Source of the DNA: CALCKU01 sp964654665
GTDB taxonomy: Bacteria > Pseudomonadota > Alphaproteobacteria > Caulobacterales > Maricaulaceae
DNA: 49,995 nucleotides
Assembly: GCA_964654665.1 (NCBI GenBank)
Contig: CAZZKV010000021.1
Span: forward strand, 1 to 49,995
Reading direction: 5' to 3'
Of this stretch, positions 1 through 9,067 are shown in pieces. The notes under the pieces are model-generated. The model was not told where the DNA came from, made no database searches, and saw only the letters and a program-made list of their open reading frames with translations. Both the position numbers and the translations under genes were made by a program. The stretch's first letter is position 1, and every line of letters starts with the position of its first letter.

Positions 1-2447
1 GTGCGGATGCGGTTGCGGGCGTTGTAAACTTTATCTTAAAAGATGATTTTGAAGGTGCTGAAACCAATATCGGCTATTCAGCGACAGATAGCGGTGACGC
101 TGGACTCGTTAATGTTGATGCGACGCTTGGTGCCAATCTTGATGGTGGCCGGGGTAATGTTGTCCTTAATGTTTCTTACGCTAATCGGGAACAGCTTTTT
201 CAGGGCGATCGTGATTTCTCAAGTGAAGCGTTGTTTAACGATGGTAATGGCGGTCTTGTAGGTCAAGGTTCATCAGGATCACTCGGGACAACATTTTTCG
301 GGTTTACTTTGCCAAATGGCGTCGTGTTCCCAGGGGGGGCAGGTCCAAATGCAACAAATGGCAATGGCTTCTTCAATCAAGACGGTAGCTTTCGTCCTTT
401 CGTAAATGTTGGAAGCCCGAACGACTTTTATAACTATGCGCCAGTGAATTTCCTTCAATTGCCGCAAGAGCGCTTCACAATTACGTCTTTGGGCCGGTAT
501 GAGCTTACAGATAATATTGAGCTTTATGCCCGTGGGTCTTTCTCGCAAAACCGGGTTGAAAGCCAATTGGCGCCAACACCGATTTTTGGTTTCAATAACT
601 TCTCTCTAGATGGAAACCCGTTCCTCACGGCTGGTGCTCAGCAAATTCTTTCCGACAATTTCGGCCTGGGTGTCGATACGGATGGTGACGGTATTGATGA
701 TCAAGGTAATGCGTTTTTAGGACGCCGCCTTGTCGAAGTTGGACCACGCCAAACACAAGATATTAATGATGCATTCCAGATTACCTTGGGTGCGCGCGGT
801 GATTTGAACGATACATGGTCATATGACGTTTATCTGCAAGAAGGCCGTACATTACGGGCGCAAACGCAAAATGGTAACGTTAACCGTGCACGCTTCCAGC
901 AAGGTCTGCTTTTGACGGATGCTGATGGTGACGGCAATGTTGATGTCGATGCTAATGGTAATGCTACATGTTCTAATGGTGCCGCTAATGGCGGTACGCT
1001 TGCGTGTACGCCGCTTAATATTTTCGGTACAGGCAATATATCTGCTGATGCAGCTGCCTTTATTAATACAGCTGTTGCTGCGACATCAGAGTTCGAGCAA
1101 ACTGTAGTTCAAGGTAACTTATCTGGTGATTTGGGTGATCTTCGTATCACAGATGATCCTATTGGTATTGCTTTAGGTGCTGAGTATATTGAAAACGAAG
1201 CAGACTTCCGCCCGTCACAAGATTTGGCTGCGGCAACGATTGCTGGCTTTAACGGATCTCCGCCATCGGGTGGACGTTTTGATGTTTATTCTGTTTACGG
1301 CGAATTATCTGTTCCGCTATTAGCAGACAAGCCTTTTGCTCAGCGCGTAACCCTTGATCTTGCGGGTCGTTATTCTGACTACTCAACATCAGGCGGTTCC
1401 GAAGCTTATAAGATTGGCGGCGAGTGGGCTGTCAATGAACAGTTCCGTCTCCGGGGTAATTATAACCGTGCGGTTCGCGCGCCGAATATCGGCGAACTTT
1501 TCGCACCTCAAGCTGAAAATTTCCCGGGTGCGCAGGATCCATGTTCTGCTGCCGGTAACCCTTCTGCTGCTGTTGCGGCTGTTTGTGCGGCCACAGGTGT
1601 GACAGCCGGAGCCATTGGTTCACCCAGTATTAACACAATTTCAGGACAGGTTCGTACCGTTAGCGGTGGTAACCCAAATCTAGATGTTGAAACAGCTGAT
1701 ACTTATACAATTGGTGCGGTTATACAGCCATCAGCCATTGAAGGTTTGTCTTTATCTGTCGATTATTATGACATTACAATTAATGACGCGATTGCCCAAT
1801 TTGGCGGTGGAGCACAAAATGTATTGGATACATGTTTCACCAACCCTCAGTTTGGCGGACCGGGTTCTCAATTCTGTAATATTATTACGCGTCCAGGTGG
1901 CGGTTTGATTACACAAATTGATCTTTTATCTCAAAATGTAGCGTCAGTTCAGGCTTCAGGTATCGATATTTCTGCTCAATATGGATTTGATGTTGGTAAT
2001 TTTGGATCTGTCGATCTTAATTATCTCGGTACTTACAATCTACAAAATGACTTTATTGCGTTTGAGGGTGATAATACTATCACCTGTGATGGCGAATTTG
2101 GTAATACCTGTGGAGAGCCTGATCCGAAGTATCGTCACCGTGTGACCTCGCGTTGGAATAAGGATAATTTCTCTGCCCAGTTGGTCTGGCGTCTTGTCGG
2201 ATCTGTTGAAGATGATGTTGCAGGAACGGGTGTGAACTCAATCGAATCTATTGGTTCTCGTAACTATTTTGATCTATCGACAACATGGGATGTGTCGGAT
2301 CATTTCGCAATTACATTTGGTGCTAATAATGTTCTTGATTCAGAACCGCCGCTATTAGGTGACAACCAAGAACAAGCCAATACATTCCCTGCGACATATG
2401 ATGTTTTCGGACGTACATTCTTTGCGAATTTGAAAACACGCTTCTAG
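1..2447 (+). CDS. TonB-dependent outer membrane receptor, 5' end missing
   Basis: The reading frame is open from base 3 to the TAG at 2445-2447, so the N-terminus (signal peptide, TonB box, most of the plug) lies before the window. The first visible residues, ADAVAGVVNFILK, are the typical end of a TonB plug domain. About 770 residues of beta-barrel follow, with aromatic/polar alternation and a terminal Phe (NLKTRF), as expected for outer membrane insertion. The stretch RGNYNRAVRAPNIGELF is a hallmark of these receptors. Two acidic DxDGDG-type segments (around bases 679-699 and 919-940) look like calcium-binding loops, and several Cys lie in predicted external loops. It should import a scarce substrate using TonB energy; the substrate cannot be told. 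T-ending codons dominate, suggesting strong expression. Family assignment is secure. Confidence 0.93.
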   Translation, partial: ADAVAGVVNFILKDDFEGAETNIGYSATDSGDAGLVNVDATLGANLDGGRGNVVLNVSYANREQLFQGDRDFSSEALFNDGNGGLVGQGSSGSLGTTFFGFTLPNGVVFPGGAGPNATNGNGFFNQDGSFRPFVNVGSPNDFYNYAPVNFLQLPQERFTITSLGRYELTDNIELYARGSFSQNRVESQLAPTPIFGFNNFSLDGNPFLTAGAQQILSDNFGLGVDTDGDGIDDQGNAFLGRRLVEVGPRQTQDINDAFQITLGARGDLNDTWSYDVYLQEGRTLRAQTQNGNVNRARFQQGLLLTDADGDGNVDVDANGNATCSNGAANGGTLACTPLNIFGTGNISADAAAFINTAVAATSEFEQTVVQGNLSGDLGDLRITDDPIGIALGAEYIENEADFRPSQDLAAATIAGFNGSPPSGGRFDVYSVYGELSVPLLADKPFAQRVTLDLAGRYSDYSTSGGSEAYKIGGEWAVNEQFRLRGNYNRAVRAPNIGELFAPQAENFPGAQDPCSAAGNPSAAVAAVCAATGVTAGAIGSPSINTISGQVRTVSGGNPNLDVETADTYTIGAVIQPSAIEGLSLSVDYYDITINDAIAQFGGGAQNVLDTCFTNPQFGGPGSQFCNIITRPGGGLITQIDLLSQNVASVQASGIDISAQYGFDVGNFGSVDLNYLGTYNLQNDFIAFEGDNTITCDGEFGNTCGEPDPKYRHRVTSRWNKDNFSAQLVWRLVGSVEDDVAGTGVNSIESIGSRNYFDLSTTWDVSDHFAITFGANNVLDSEPPLLGDNQEQANTFPATYDVFGRTFFANLKTRF

Positions 2448-2470
2448 TCTTTCGGGATATTCGAGTTTAA

Positions 2471-2497
2471 AAGCAGGCCTTTGGGCCTGCTTTTTTT
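2471..2497 (+). terminator. Rho-independent terminator of the TonB receptor gene
   Basis: A nine-pair inverted repeat AAGCAGGCC / GGCCTGCTT with a four-base loop runs straight into a tract of T. It lies 24 bases after the receptor stop codon, the classic layout of an intrinsic terminator. Confidence 0.9.
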
Positions 2498-3095
2498 ATG
2501 GCCCAAGCTCGATCAACTGCCCATAGCTCCCACGCATTCACCCACTCTCTTTTATATATCCGCATATAATCCTGCGCTCATGTTCTAGCCTATCCTGCGG
2601 CGCCTCTCTGCGGCTGACAGGTAAGGATTTAAAATGCTAAAGAATTATTTGGAGATAGCCTGCCGCAGTTTGGGTTGATGAAAATTTTATCCCCATATAT
2701 GCAGTTGCTCCTAATCTATCCGTGTTCTTATGGACAGACAGCGAGACGTCGCTTACTGCCATCAGAATGCATATCAAAAGGTTGAGCACCCATGCGTGAC
2801 ATTGCCGCCTGCGCTGCCTGAGCATCGGAGCCAATGCCTCTACGCCGCCGACACTGCGGGATAACCCCGCGTTATAAGGCCGGTGCGAGTGGGTTTAATC
2901 GCTCAGCGACGATATTGCCGCGCGGCATTGGGCTTTGCGAAACTCTTGCAAATACTGGTTTCCGGTAAAGTGCCGGTTCGCAGATTGTCCGCATATAATA
3001 TCTAACCTATGAGGGTTCAGGTCTGTAGCGGAGCCGCATTTGCGGCTGCCTAAATGGATGTATTAAGAGCAGAGAGGAGCTGTGGCCTTATCCCG
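2498..3095. other. Intergenic region of about 600 bp, no gene recognised
   Basis: No reading frame on either strand looks like a real protein. The 12-mer TCCGCATATAAT occurs twice, at 2559-2570 and 2988-2999; each contains a TATAAT that could be a -10 box, but I see no convincing -35 at 17 bp. There is a perfect hairpin AGCCGCA-TT-TGCGGCT at 3032-3047, downstream of sppA on the minus strand, without a T tract. The region could hold gene remnants or an untranslated RNA; nothing in it proves either. Confidence 0.5.
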
Positions 3096-4868
3096 TTATT
3101 GTATGTCGGGTAGGGGGGCGAGCAGAACGCGCGAGCCATCCATTTTTGCGGCGCGGCGAGCCTCTAGGGCGGCTTTAACCTCTGGCATTTCGGCTAGTTC
3201 CTGCATGAGGGCTTGCGATTGCGCGAGCGATGCTGAGGCTCCGAATAATTGTTCGATTTGTTGCTGCGTTGTTTTCGGGCGAGGGAACATTTTCAGATAT
3301 ATTTTTTTATCTGCGTCAATTTCAGCAAGCTCGCGCGCCATTTCAATCGCTTTCATAATGCCGCCATGTGCGTCAACCAATCCCCGGTCCTTGGCCTGTG
3401 CACCTGTCCAGACGCGGCCCTTGGCGATCTCTTTTACGCGATCGATTGGGATGTTTCGTCCTGTGGCAACGCGTGTTGTGAAATCATTGTAAATATCTTC
3501 GAGTTGATCATGGTAGGCTTTGCGCTGGCTTTGTGTGAAAGGTTCGTCGCCCGAATAGGCGCCGACATAATCACCGCCCACATCAATGGCTTCAACATTA
3601 TATCCGATCTTGGCATAGGTGTCGCGCAGGGCAACCTTGCCGCCCAATACACCGATAGATCCGGTAATTGTGCTGGGGAGAGCCACGATTTTATCAGCAT
3701 TGGCCGATACATAATAACCGCCAGAGGCTGCATATTGTCCCATGCTGATGACAACAGGTTTTCCTGCGTCTTGAGCGCGGGCTATAGCATCATGGATTTG
3801 ATCCGAGGCACTGGGGGAACCGCCGGGTGTGCTGACGCGAAAGACAATGGCTTTGACGGTTTTATCCTTGGTTGCCGCCTGAATAGCGGCGGATATTGTA
3901 TCTCCGCCCATTGTGAGGTTGCGAGAAAATGGATTGGAGCCATCCTCAGACCCGCCAGTGACGACAGTGCCTTGGCCGCCGACAAATGCAATGACAGAAC
4001 CTGTGTTGAAGCCGGGGACGCCGTAAGACCGGAGTGTTTTAAAGCTGGCTTTATCGCCGCCGGCCTTCTCTTTGGCATAGTCGCGGGCCTCTTGGACATG
4101 ACCCAGCGTATCCGTTAATCCGGCTTCCATAGCAGCTTCAGCGCTGCGAGGGGCCGTTGATAATAGGGTTTTAACAGTGTCTATATCCATATCGCGATCC
4201 GCCGCGATAGCCGTCACGGCAATATTGTAAAGCGAGGACAGGTAACTTGTTGTCGATTCTCTATGGGCCTCTGTCAGGCCTGATTGTGTATAGGTGTTAG
4301 CGGCATTTTTATATTCGTAAAATTGCTCAAATTCAGCTTTAGCCCCGATTTTTTCAAAGACGCCTCCGTAAAACCCCATTTCAGAATGCAGGCCTGCAGC
4401 CGAAAATCCAGTTGTGTCTTGTTGCCAAATTTCATCAGAGGCTGAAATAGCAAAATAGGGCATAATGGATGTGCCTTCAAAGCCTTGGCTGTGGGTCAGA
4501 ATAAATTTTCCACTGGTTTTAAAATCCAATAAAGCCAAGCGGATTTCTTCGGCAGATGCGGGGACCATGCCATATTCGTTGGCACGGATGAAGAGGCCTT
4601 TGATATTTGCGTCAGATTTTGCTTTATTAAGACTGCGAGCAATATCAACAACGGATAAGGGCCGTTCGCCAAAGAGAGGTGTGCCAGAATTATGGTCTCG
4701 TAACCCTTTACGCAAGTCTAAAGTTAAAATCGTTCCGCTGGTTGTAGTCTTTTGTGTATCCGTTGCTGTTACGGCAGCTCCAATGGCCCCTAACAAAATA
4801 AAGAGAAGGATAAAAAATGTGAAAATACCGACGATAGTTCCAATGACGGTGATGAAGAATTGGCGCAT
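3096..4868 (-). CDS. sppA: Signal peptide peptidase SppA, long (67K) form
   Basis: 590 residues, the length of the tandem-domain SppA that degrades cleaved signal peptides in the inner membrane. One N-terminal membrane segment (about residues 5-33) anchors it with the protease domains in the periplasm. The serine nucleophile is visible in the second half (S382 in QYAASGGYY) and the general-base lysine in the first half (K187 in YEYKNAAN), the Ser/Lys dyad split over two repeats as in E. coli SppA. TITGSIGV follows as in the family. The ATG has AGGA about seven bases upstream. It stands alone on the minus strand between the tRNA and the orphan intergenic region. Identification is secure. Confidence 0.95.
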   Translation of the reverse strand: MRQFFITVIGTIVGIFTFFILLFILLGAIGAAVTATDTQKTTTSGTILTLDLRKGLRDHNSGTPLFGERPLSVVDIARSLNKAKSDANIKGLFIRANEYGMVPASAEEIRLALLDFKTSGKFILTHSQGFEGTSIMPYFAISASDEIWQQDTTGFSAAGLHSEMGFYGGVFEKIGAKAEFEQFYEYKNAANTYTQSGLTEAHRESTTSYLSSLYNIAVTAIAADRDMDIDTVKTLLSTAPRSAEAAMEAGLTDTLGHVQEARDYAKEKAGGDKASFKTLRSYGVPGFNTGSVIAFVGGQGTVVTGGSEDGSNPFSRNLTMGGDTISAAIQAATKDKTVKAIVFRVSTPGGSPSASDQIHDAIARAQDAGKPVVISMGQYAASGGYYVSANADKIVALPSTITGSIGVLGGKVALRDTYAKIGYNVEAIDVGGDYVGAYSGDEPFTQSQRKAYHDQLEDIYNDFTTRVATGRNIPIDRVKEIAKGRVWTGAQAKDRGLVDAHGGIMKAIEMARELAEIDADKKIYLKMFPRPKTTQQQIEQLFGASASLAQSQALMQELAEMPEVKAALEARRAAKMDGSRVLLAPLPDIQ

Positions 4869-4896
4869 GTTTTATCCTGTTGTTTCGGTTTTCATG

Positions 4897-5102
4897 TCAT
4901 ATTTGCCGCTTGGGATAAAGTGATTTCTCGATAAACGATAAAAAATTATGCAGTTTGTCTTTGAAATCATACTGAATTTCAGGCGTAGGGCACGTAACAG
5001 TTATACGTTGCAAATATATCGGATAGCATTCACGGATTAGGCGTTGCAATTCATCATCTTTGGCGATAAAGACCGCGCACTTATTCGGTAATACGTTGTT
5101 TT
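4897..5102 (-). other. Possible gene remnant between sppA and tRNA-Gln
   Basis: The minus strand has an open frame of about 68 codons with protein-like composition (CAVFIAKDDELQRLI, then a C-terminus rich in aromatic and basic residues) ending 28 bases before the sppA start. There is no ATG, GTG or well-placed TTG start in it; the frame only stays open upstream by running antisense through tRNA-Gln. It could be the 3' part of a lost gene, a very short gene with an unusual start, or chance. I recognise no family. Confidence 0.2.
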
Positions 5103-5176
5103 TGGGGCGTAGCCAAGCGGTAAGGCATCGGGTTTTGATCCCGTGATCGTTGGTTCGAATCCAGCCGCCCCAACCA
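5103..5176 (+). tRNA. tRNA-Gln (anticodon TTG)
   Basis: The acceptor stem TGGGGCG (5103-5109) pairs with CGCCCCA (5166-5172), followed by discriminator A and an encoded CCA (5174-5176). The D arm has AGCCAAGCGGTAAGGC, the anticodon stem-loop shows loop TTTTGAT with anticodon TTG, and the T arm carries GGTTCGAATCC. The T1-A72 start of the acceptor stem is typical of bacterial tRNA-Gln. It decodes CAA/CAG. Confidence 0.95.
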
Positions 5177-5248
5177 TACCGAAGCTGTCGTTTAATCATG
5201 TGCTGAATTTTAATTCATAGACTTCGTAGTTGGGCTGCTAATGCGCAT

Positions 5249-5276
5249 TGCACGTATAAATGTTATGTTATATAGT
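5249..5276 (+). promoter_or_regulatory. Candidate sigma-70 promoter of the TonB operon
   Basis: TTGCAC (5249-5254) and TATAGT (5271-5276) are separated by 16 bases, in an AT-rich gap between tRNA-Gln and the first DUF3450 gene. The predicted start near 5283 leaves a leader of about 115 bases. I could not recognise a Fur, Irr or other iron-response box. Confidence 0.45.
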
Positions 5277-5397
5277 ATTAATAGATAAAAAAAATGAAAA
5301 ACAATGGATGCTAACGATTGATTAACGCGAAAGAGGCGTGTAGCGTCCGCTTAATTAATGAGATCGCGCAAAGCGATAGTATAAGTGGAGGACGTGA

Positions 5398-6204
5398 GTG
5401 GTACTGTCAAAGACTGCATTGGCCTGTGTTAAATCCGCATTTGGCGGATTATTTGTTTTGAGTGTTGCCGCTGCTGCGGGGGCTCAAACATCTAATGATG
5501 CGAAGGTTTTGCAATATAGTTCTATTTTGAAACAAATCTCCGACGTTAGTGTTATGGCGGATTATCGGGCAGCTCAAATTGAAGGTCAGAAAAGTACAAT
5601 TTCTGATCTAAGGGCGCAAATCGAAGGCGTAAGTGCGACAACCGAGGCCGTGGGTCCCATGATTGATAAAATGGTTGTAGCCATAGAGCGCGAGATTGTT
5701 TCAGACATTCCGTTTAAGCTCGATGAACGCTATGGGCGCCTTGATGTGCTCAAGGAAACAGTCGCCGATAAAGCTGCTACGCCATCCGAAAAAATGCGCA
5801 AAGCCCTCAATATATATAATATTGAAGTGGGTTACGGCCAGTCAATGGAGGCCTATAAGGGAGATCATCCGAAAACACCCGGTAGCCGCCTAGAGGCCTG
5901 CCAGACGGATTTGATGTCCTCTGATTGCGCTTTGACGAATGATGATAAAAAGAGAGTCGAAAGCGAAAAATTGACAGCAGATGATTTGAAGTCCGATCTT
6001 TTGGATGGTAATTTTCTGCGTGTTGGTCGTGTGGCTTTGCTGTTTCAAATGGCAGATGGTAGCGACACATTACGCTATGATGTAGAAGCAAAGGATTGGA
6101 CGTCTGTCAGTGCCGGTAAGGCGCAAGATATTCGCCGTGCCATACGGATCGCAAAAGGCGAGTCAGCTCCGGGTGTTGTTATGGCTCCGGTTATTGTCAA
6201 TTAG
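5398..6204 (+). CDS. DUF3450 periplasmic protein, first paralogue, TonB operon
   Basis: 268 residues. The GTG start is supported by GGAGG six bases upstream and an in-frame stop just before it. A signal peptide ends near residue 29 (AGA). The mature part begins with coiled coil and carries the DUF3450 core, including SDIPFKLDERYGRL (about 102-115) and NIEVGYGQSMEAY. DUF3450 genes are characteristic first members of TtpC/ExbB2/TonB2-type clusters; their role is thought to be support of the energising complex in the periplasm, which is inference. Compared with the second paralogue it has about 40 extra residues (roughly 164-203) with a Cys pair C168/C177 just before the shared FLRxGRVAL motif, so the two copies are unlikely to be interchangeable. 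Confidence 0.85.
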   Translation: MVLSKTALACVKSAFGGLFVLSVAAAAGAQTSNDAKVLQYSSILKQISDVSVMADYRAAQIEGQKSTISDLRAQIEGVSATTEAVGPMIDKMVVAIEREIVSDIPFKLDERYGRLDVLKETVADKAATPSEKMRKALNIYNIEVGYGQSMEAYKGDHPKTPGSRLEACQTDLMSSDCALTNDDKKRVESEKLTADDLKSDLLDGNFLRVGRVALLFQMADGSDTLRYDVEAKDWTSVSAGKAQDIRRAIRIAKGESAPGVVMAPVIVN

Positions 6205-6253
6205 TTCTAGCAAATTGGGTTTGAGCTAAAAGATTTTACAGAATTTTGCAGGC

Positions 6254-6296
6254 CGTATGGGTTGCAAAAAAAGACGGATAATCCGTCACCCATACG
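6254..6296 (+). promoter_or_regulatory. Large intercistronic stem-loop between the DUF3450 genes
   Basis: A perfect nine-pair stem CGTATGGGT (6254-6262) / ACCCATACG (6288-6296) encloses a second perfect stem GACGGA (6273-6278) / TCCGTC (6282-6287). An A-rich bulge (TGCAAAAAAA) sits on the 5' side. There is no T tract after it, so it is unlikely to be a full terminator; an RNA processing or stability element is more likely. Confidence 0.6.
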
Positions 6297-6352
6297 CCCG
6301 GATTGTTTAATTTGGGGCAAAACAGAAATGAAAACTAAACTGGAAGGAAACC

Positions 6353-7111
6353 ATGTCTAATTTTTCAATTGCTAAGCGGTTATTGCTGGCAAGTGCCATC
6401 GGGATTGCTTTTGCGACCCCGGCCAGTGCACAGCTGGAGAGCGCTTTATCCACGGCAAAAGCATCAACCGCAGCCAGTGCGGCATCTCAGCAGCGCGTTG
6501 AGCGTCTGGATGATGAAGCCGATCAAAGTGTACGGGAATTCCGGGCTGTTTTGCAGCAAAAGGACAATATTAAGCTTTTTGTTGATCAGCAAGATATTTA
6601 TCTGCAATCGCAAAACGCCGAAATTGACTCGCTGCGTAATCAGCTTGGTACCGTCGAAACTATCAAGCAGGGCATGGTCCCGATGATGTTGAGAATGGCC
6701 GCGGAAATTGAGGACTCGATCAAGTCTGATATTCCGTTCCGTATGGCAGAGCGTCTTGAGCGTGTTGAGCGTATTCAGGCGGTTTTGGCAGATCCGGATG
6801 TATCTCCTGCTGAGCAATATCGCCAAGTTCTCAATGCCTTTAAAATTGAGGTGGCTTATGGCCAGGGCCTTGATAGTTATGAAGGTGTTCATCCGACGAA
6901 ACCGGGTAATATTGTAAACTTCCTGCGCTATGGCCGTGTGGCTCTGGTGTATATGAGTAAGGATGAAACCGAAATCGCCCGTTATAATATGGATACCCAG
7001 TCTTGGGATCAACTTGACGGCGGCGAAGCGCTGAGCGTTCGTAAAGCTATTCGTGTTGCGAAGGGTGAGGCCGCGCCTGACGTTGTCTTCGCACCTGTGA
7101 CTATAAATTAG
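6353..7111 (+). CDS. DUF3450 periplasmic protein, second paralogue, TonB operon
   Basis: 252 residues with a clean signal peptide (cleavage after about residue 26, ASA) and an Ala/Gln-rich coiled coil, followed by the DUF3450 core: SDIPFRMAERLERV, KIEVAYGQGLDSYEG and FLRYGRVALVY, ending in APDVVFAPVTIN. It closely parallels the preceding gene but lacks that gene's Cys-bearing insertion. The ATG follows AAGGAAACC. It is 24 bases upstream of the long ExbB gene, so the two are surely co-transcribed; this is probably the canonical DUF3450 partner of the TtpC-like protein. Confidence 0.87.
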   Translation: MSNFSIAKRLLLASAIGIAFATPASAQLESALSTAKASTAASAASQQRVERLDDEADQSVREFRAVLQQKDNIKLFVDQQDIYLQSQNAEIDSLRNQLGTVETIKQGMVPMMLRMAAEIEDSIKSDIPFRMAERLERVERIQAVLADPDVSPAEQYRQVLNAFKIEVAYGQGLDSYEGVHPTKPGNIVNFLRYGRVALVYMSKDETEIARYNMDTQSWDQLDGGEALSVRKAIRVAKGEAAPDVVFAPVTIN

Positions 7112-7135
7112 ATTAGAATTGGGAAACGTAAGACA

Positions 7136-8506
7136 ATGAAACTTATTTCAAAAATGACAGTGGCTGTTATGAGCTCTGCAATGTTGATGACGGCAATGCC
7201 AGCAGCAGCACAAATTAATTCTATCAGTTCGCTATTGGATAAAGTGCGAACTGATTCCGCTAAAACTCAACAGGAAAATGCGGCACGTGAAGCCAAGTTT
7301 CGGGCTAAGCGTAATGAGCAAAGCTCGCTATTGAGTGAGGCTAAAGGCGAATTGGCAGCGCTTGAGCGCAAAGCCCGCCAAGTGCAAGGTACATTTGATG
7401 CCAATCAGGGCCGTATTGAAGCGCTAGAAGATCAGCTGAAAACGGCGCAAGGCGATTTTGGTGAAGTGTTTGGTTTGGCGCGTTCGAAAGCGGGTGAATT
7501 TAAAGCCCTTTTGGATAGTTCGCTTATTACGGCGCAATATCCAACACGAACAGAAGTCTTGGGCCGTGTTGCCGAGTCAAAAGCTCTGCCAAATACAGAT
7601 GAGTTGAATGCGATTTGGCAATCAATGCTTCAAGAAATTAAAGCACAACGCCAGGTTACAACATTCTCGGCCGGTGTTGCTAATGTGTCTGATGGTGCAG
7701 AGCAAGAAGTTACGCGGGTTGGTCCTTTTGCTGTCTTTACAAAAGACAGTGGTGATTTTCTCGCCTATACAGCGCCAACCGAAGACAATAAAATTGCATT
7801 GGCTTTATTACCAAAACAGCCGGGCGGCGCCATTAATTCTGCCGCTGATGCTGTAACGGGCGCCTCTACCGGGTCTACGGTCTATGCACCGATTGATCCA
7901 ACGCGCGGTGGTCTTTTGAAATCATTTGAGCGTGTGCCGGATGCTCGCGAGCGCGTCGCACAGGGCGGTAAAATTGGTTACATTATTGTAGCACTAGCCT
8001 TTTTTGGCTCCCTTTTCGGACTGTTGCGTATTCTAATGCTTGTTATGACACGGGCAGCTGTGAGCGGTCAGAAACGTAAGGCACAAGCATCGAAATCCAA
8101 CCCATTGGGCCGTGTTATGATGGCTTATGATGAAGCGAAAAATAAGGACGCTGAAACAGTTGAATTGAAACTTGACGAAGCTATCTTGCGCGAGTCGCCA
8201 AAACTTGAATTTGGTCTGAACTTCCTGAAACTCGGCGCAGGTATTGCACCGCTTCTCGGCCTTTTGGGTACAGTTACAGGTATGATCAAAACCTTCCAGG
8301 CGATGATGATTTACGGTACAGGTGATCCACAATTGATGGCCGGTGGTATTTCTGAAGCGCTTGTGACAACCATGCTGGGCCTTATCGCCGCTATTCCGCT
8401 GCTTATCTTGCACAGCTTCTGCGCCTCTATTGCGCGCGGTGTTCAAGGAACATTGGAAGAGCAGTCCGCTGGTATTGTCGCCCGTCACGTTGAAAGCCGC
8501 GGCTAG
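7136..8506 (+). CDS. Long MotA/TolQ/ExbB protein, TtpC-like
   Basis: 456 residues: signal peptide (cleavage near residue 25, AAA), a periplasmic domain whose first third is a long charged coiled coil (about 35-115), a membrane segment near 282-305, and a C-terminal proton-channel domain. The latter has FLKLGAGIAPLLGLLGTVTG and a last helix containing TTMLGLIAAIPLLIL, the MotA/TolQ/ExbB signature. Periplasmic extension plus channel domain matches TtpC of Vibrio TonB2 systems and ExbB-long proteins beside DUF3450. It should sit in the inner membrane and help the short ExbB/ExbD/TonB complex transmit proton-motive force to outer membrane receptors. Family is clear; functional detail comes from relatives. 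Confidence 0.9.
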   Translation: MKLISKMTVAVMSSAMLMTAMPAAAQINSISSLLDKVRTDSAKTQQENAAREAKFRAKRNEQSSLLSEAKGELAALERKARQVQGTFDANQGRIEALEDQLKTAQGDFGEVFGLARSKAGEFKALLDSSLITAQYPTRTEVLGRVAESKALPNTDELNAIWQSMLQEIKAQRQVTTFSAGVANVSDGAEQEVTRVGPFAVFTKDSGDFLAYTAPTEDNKIALALLPKQPGGAINSAADAVTGASTGSTVYAPIDPTRGGLLKSFERVPDARERVAQGGKIGYIIVALAFFGSLFGLLRILMLVMTRAAVSGQKRKAQASKSNPLGRVMMAYDEAKNKDAETVELKLDEAILRESPKLEFGLNFLKLGAGIAPLLGLLGTVTGMIKTFQAMMIYGTGDPQLMAGGISEALVTTMLGLIAAIPLLILHSFCASIARGVQGTLEEQSAGIVARHVESRG

Positions 8507-8536
8507 TCCGCAACAGAGCAGAAAGGGACGAATTCT

Positions 8537-9067
8537 ATGGAATTCCTAAACCCCATAAATGCCTTTAATGGTCTCCAGGAATTTCTGGGGACCGGTGGGA
8601 ACGTGCTCTTTGTGATCATGATTGCTACATTCGTGATGTGGACTTTTATTCTCGAACGTTATGCTTATTATTTCTTTGCGCATCGTCCGACGAAAAAACG
8701 GTTTATTAGCGAATGGAGCGCCCGGGCAGATAAGAAATCTTGGAAGGCACATGCTATTCGGGATGAATTTATTTCTCAGATCAAGTTCAAGACAGATCAA
8801 AATGTCGGTATTATCAAAACACTTGTTGCGATTGCGCCGCTTTTGGGTCTTCTCGGGACTGTGACGGGGATGATCGAAGTGTTTGATGTAATGGCTCTAT
8901 CGGGTTCATCCAATGCCCGCCTTATGGCTGGTGGCGTCTTTAAGGCGACAATCCCGACAATGGCTGGCATGGTGTCTGCGCTTTCAGGACTGTATTTCAG
9001 TAATCAATTAGACCGCCGGAGCAAACGGGAAACTGCACGCTTTGCCGATGATCTGGAGATTGGATAA
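8537..9067 (+). CDS. exbB: Short ExbB-type proton channel subunit (MotA/TolQ/ExbB)
   Basis: 176 residues, the size of ExbB2-type proteins. A first membrane helix (about 20-40) is followed by a cytoplasmic loop and two helices bearing LVAIAPLLGLLGTVTGMIEVF and ATIPTMAGMVSALSGLYFS, the residues lining the ExbB pore. The C-terminal tail is basic and cytoplasmic. It would form the pentameric proton channel around ExbD. Its stop codon overlaps the next start by one base (TAATG), so translation is coupled to the first ExbD. Start by ATG with AGAAAGGGA upstream. Confidence 0.92.
   Translation: MEFLNPINAFNGLQEFLGTGGNVLFVIMIATFVMWTFILERYAYYFFAHRPTKKRFISEWSARADKKSWKAHAIRDEFISQIKFKTDQNVGIIKTLVAIAPLLGLLGTVTGMIEVFDVMALSGSSNARLMAGGVFKATIPTMAGMVSALSGLYFSNQLDRRSKRETARFADDLEIG

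Noticed and set aside
2860..3000. An integron attC-like or transposon end in the orphan region
   Set aside because: Short core-like bits occur, but no paired R and L boxes, no cassette and no integrase are present.
3249..4118. A 289-codon open frame on the plus strand
   Set aside because: It lies entirely opposite sppA, whose catalytic residues and length are intact, and its own product resembles nothing coherent.
6464..7012. Open frames opposite the DUF3450 and ExbB genes
   Set aside because: They lie antisense to genes with clear signal peptides, family motifs and ribosome sites; the predicted products are not protein-like.
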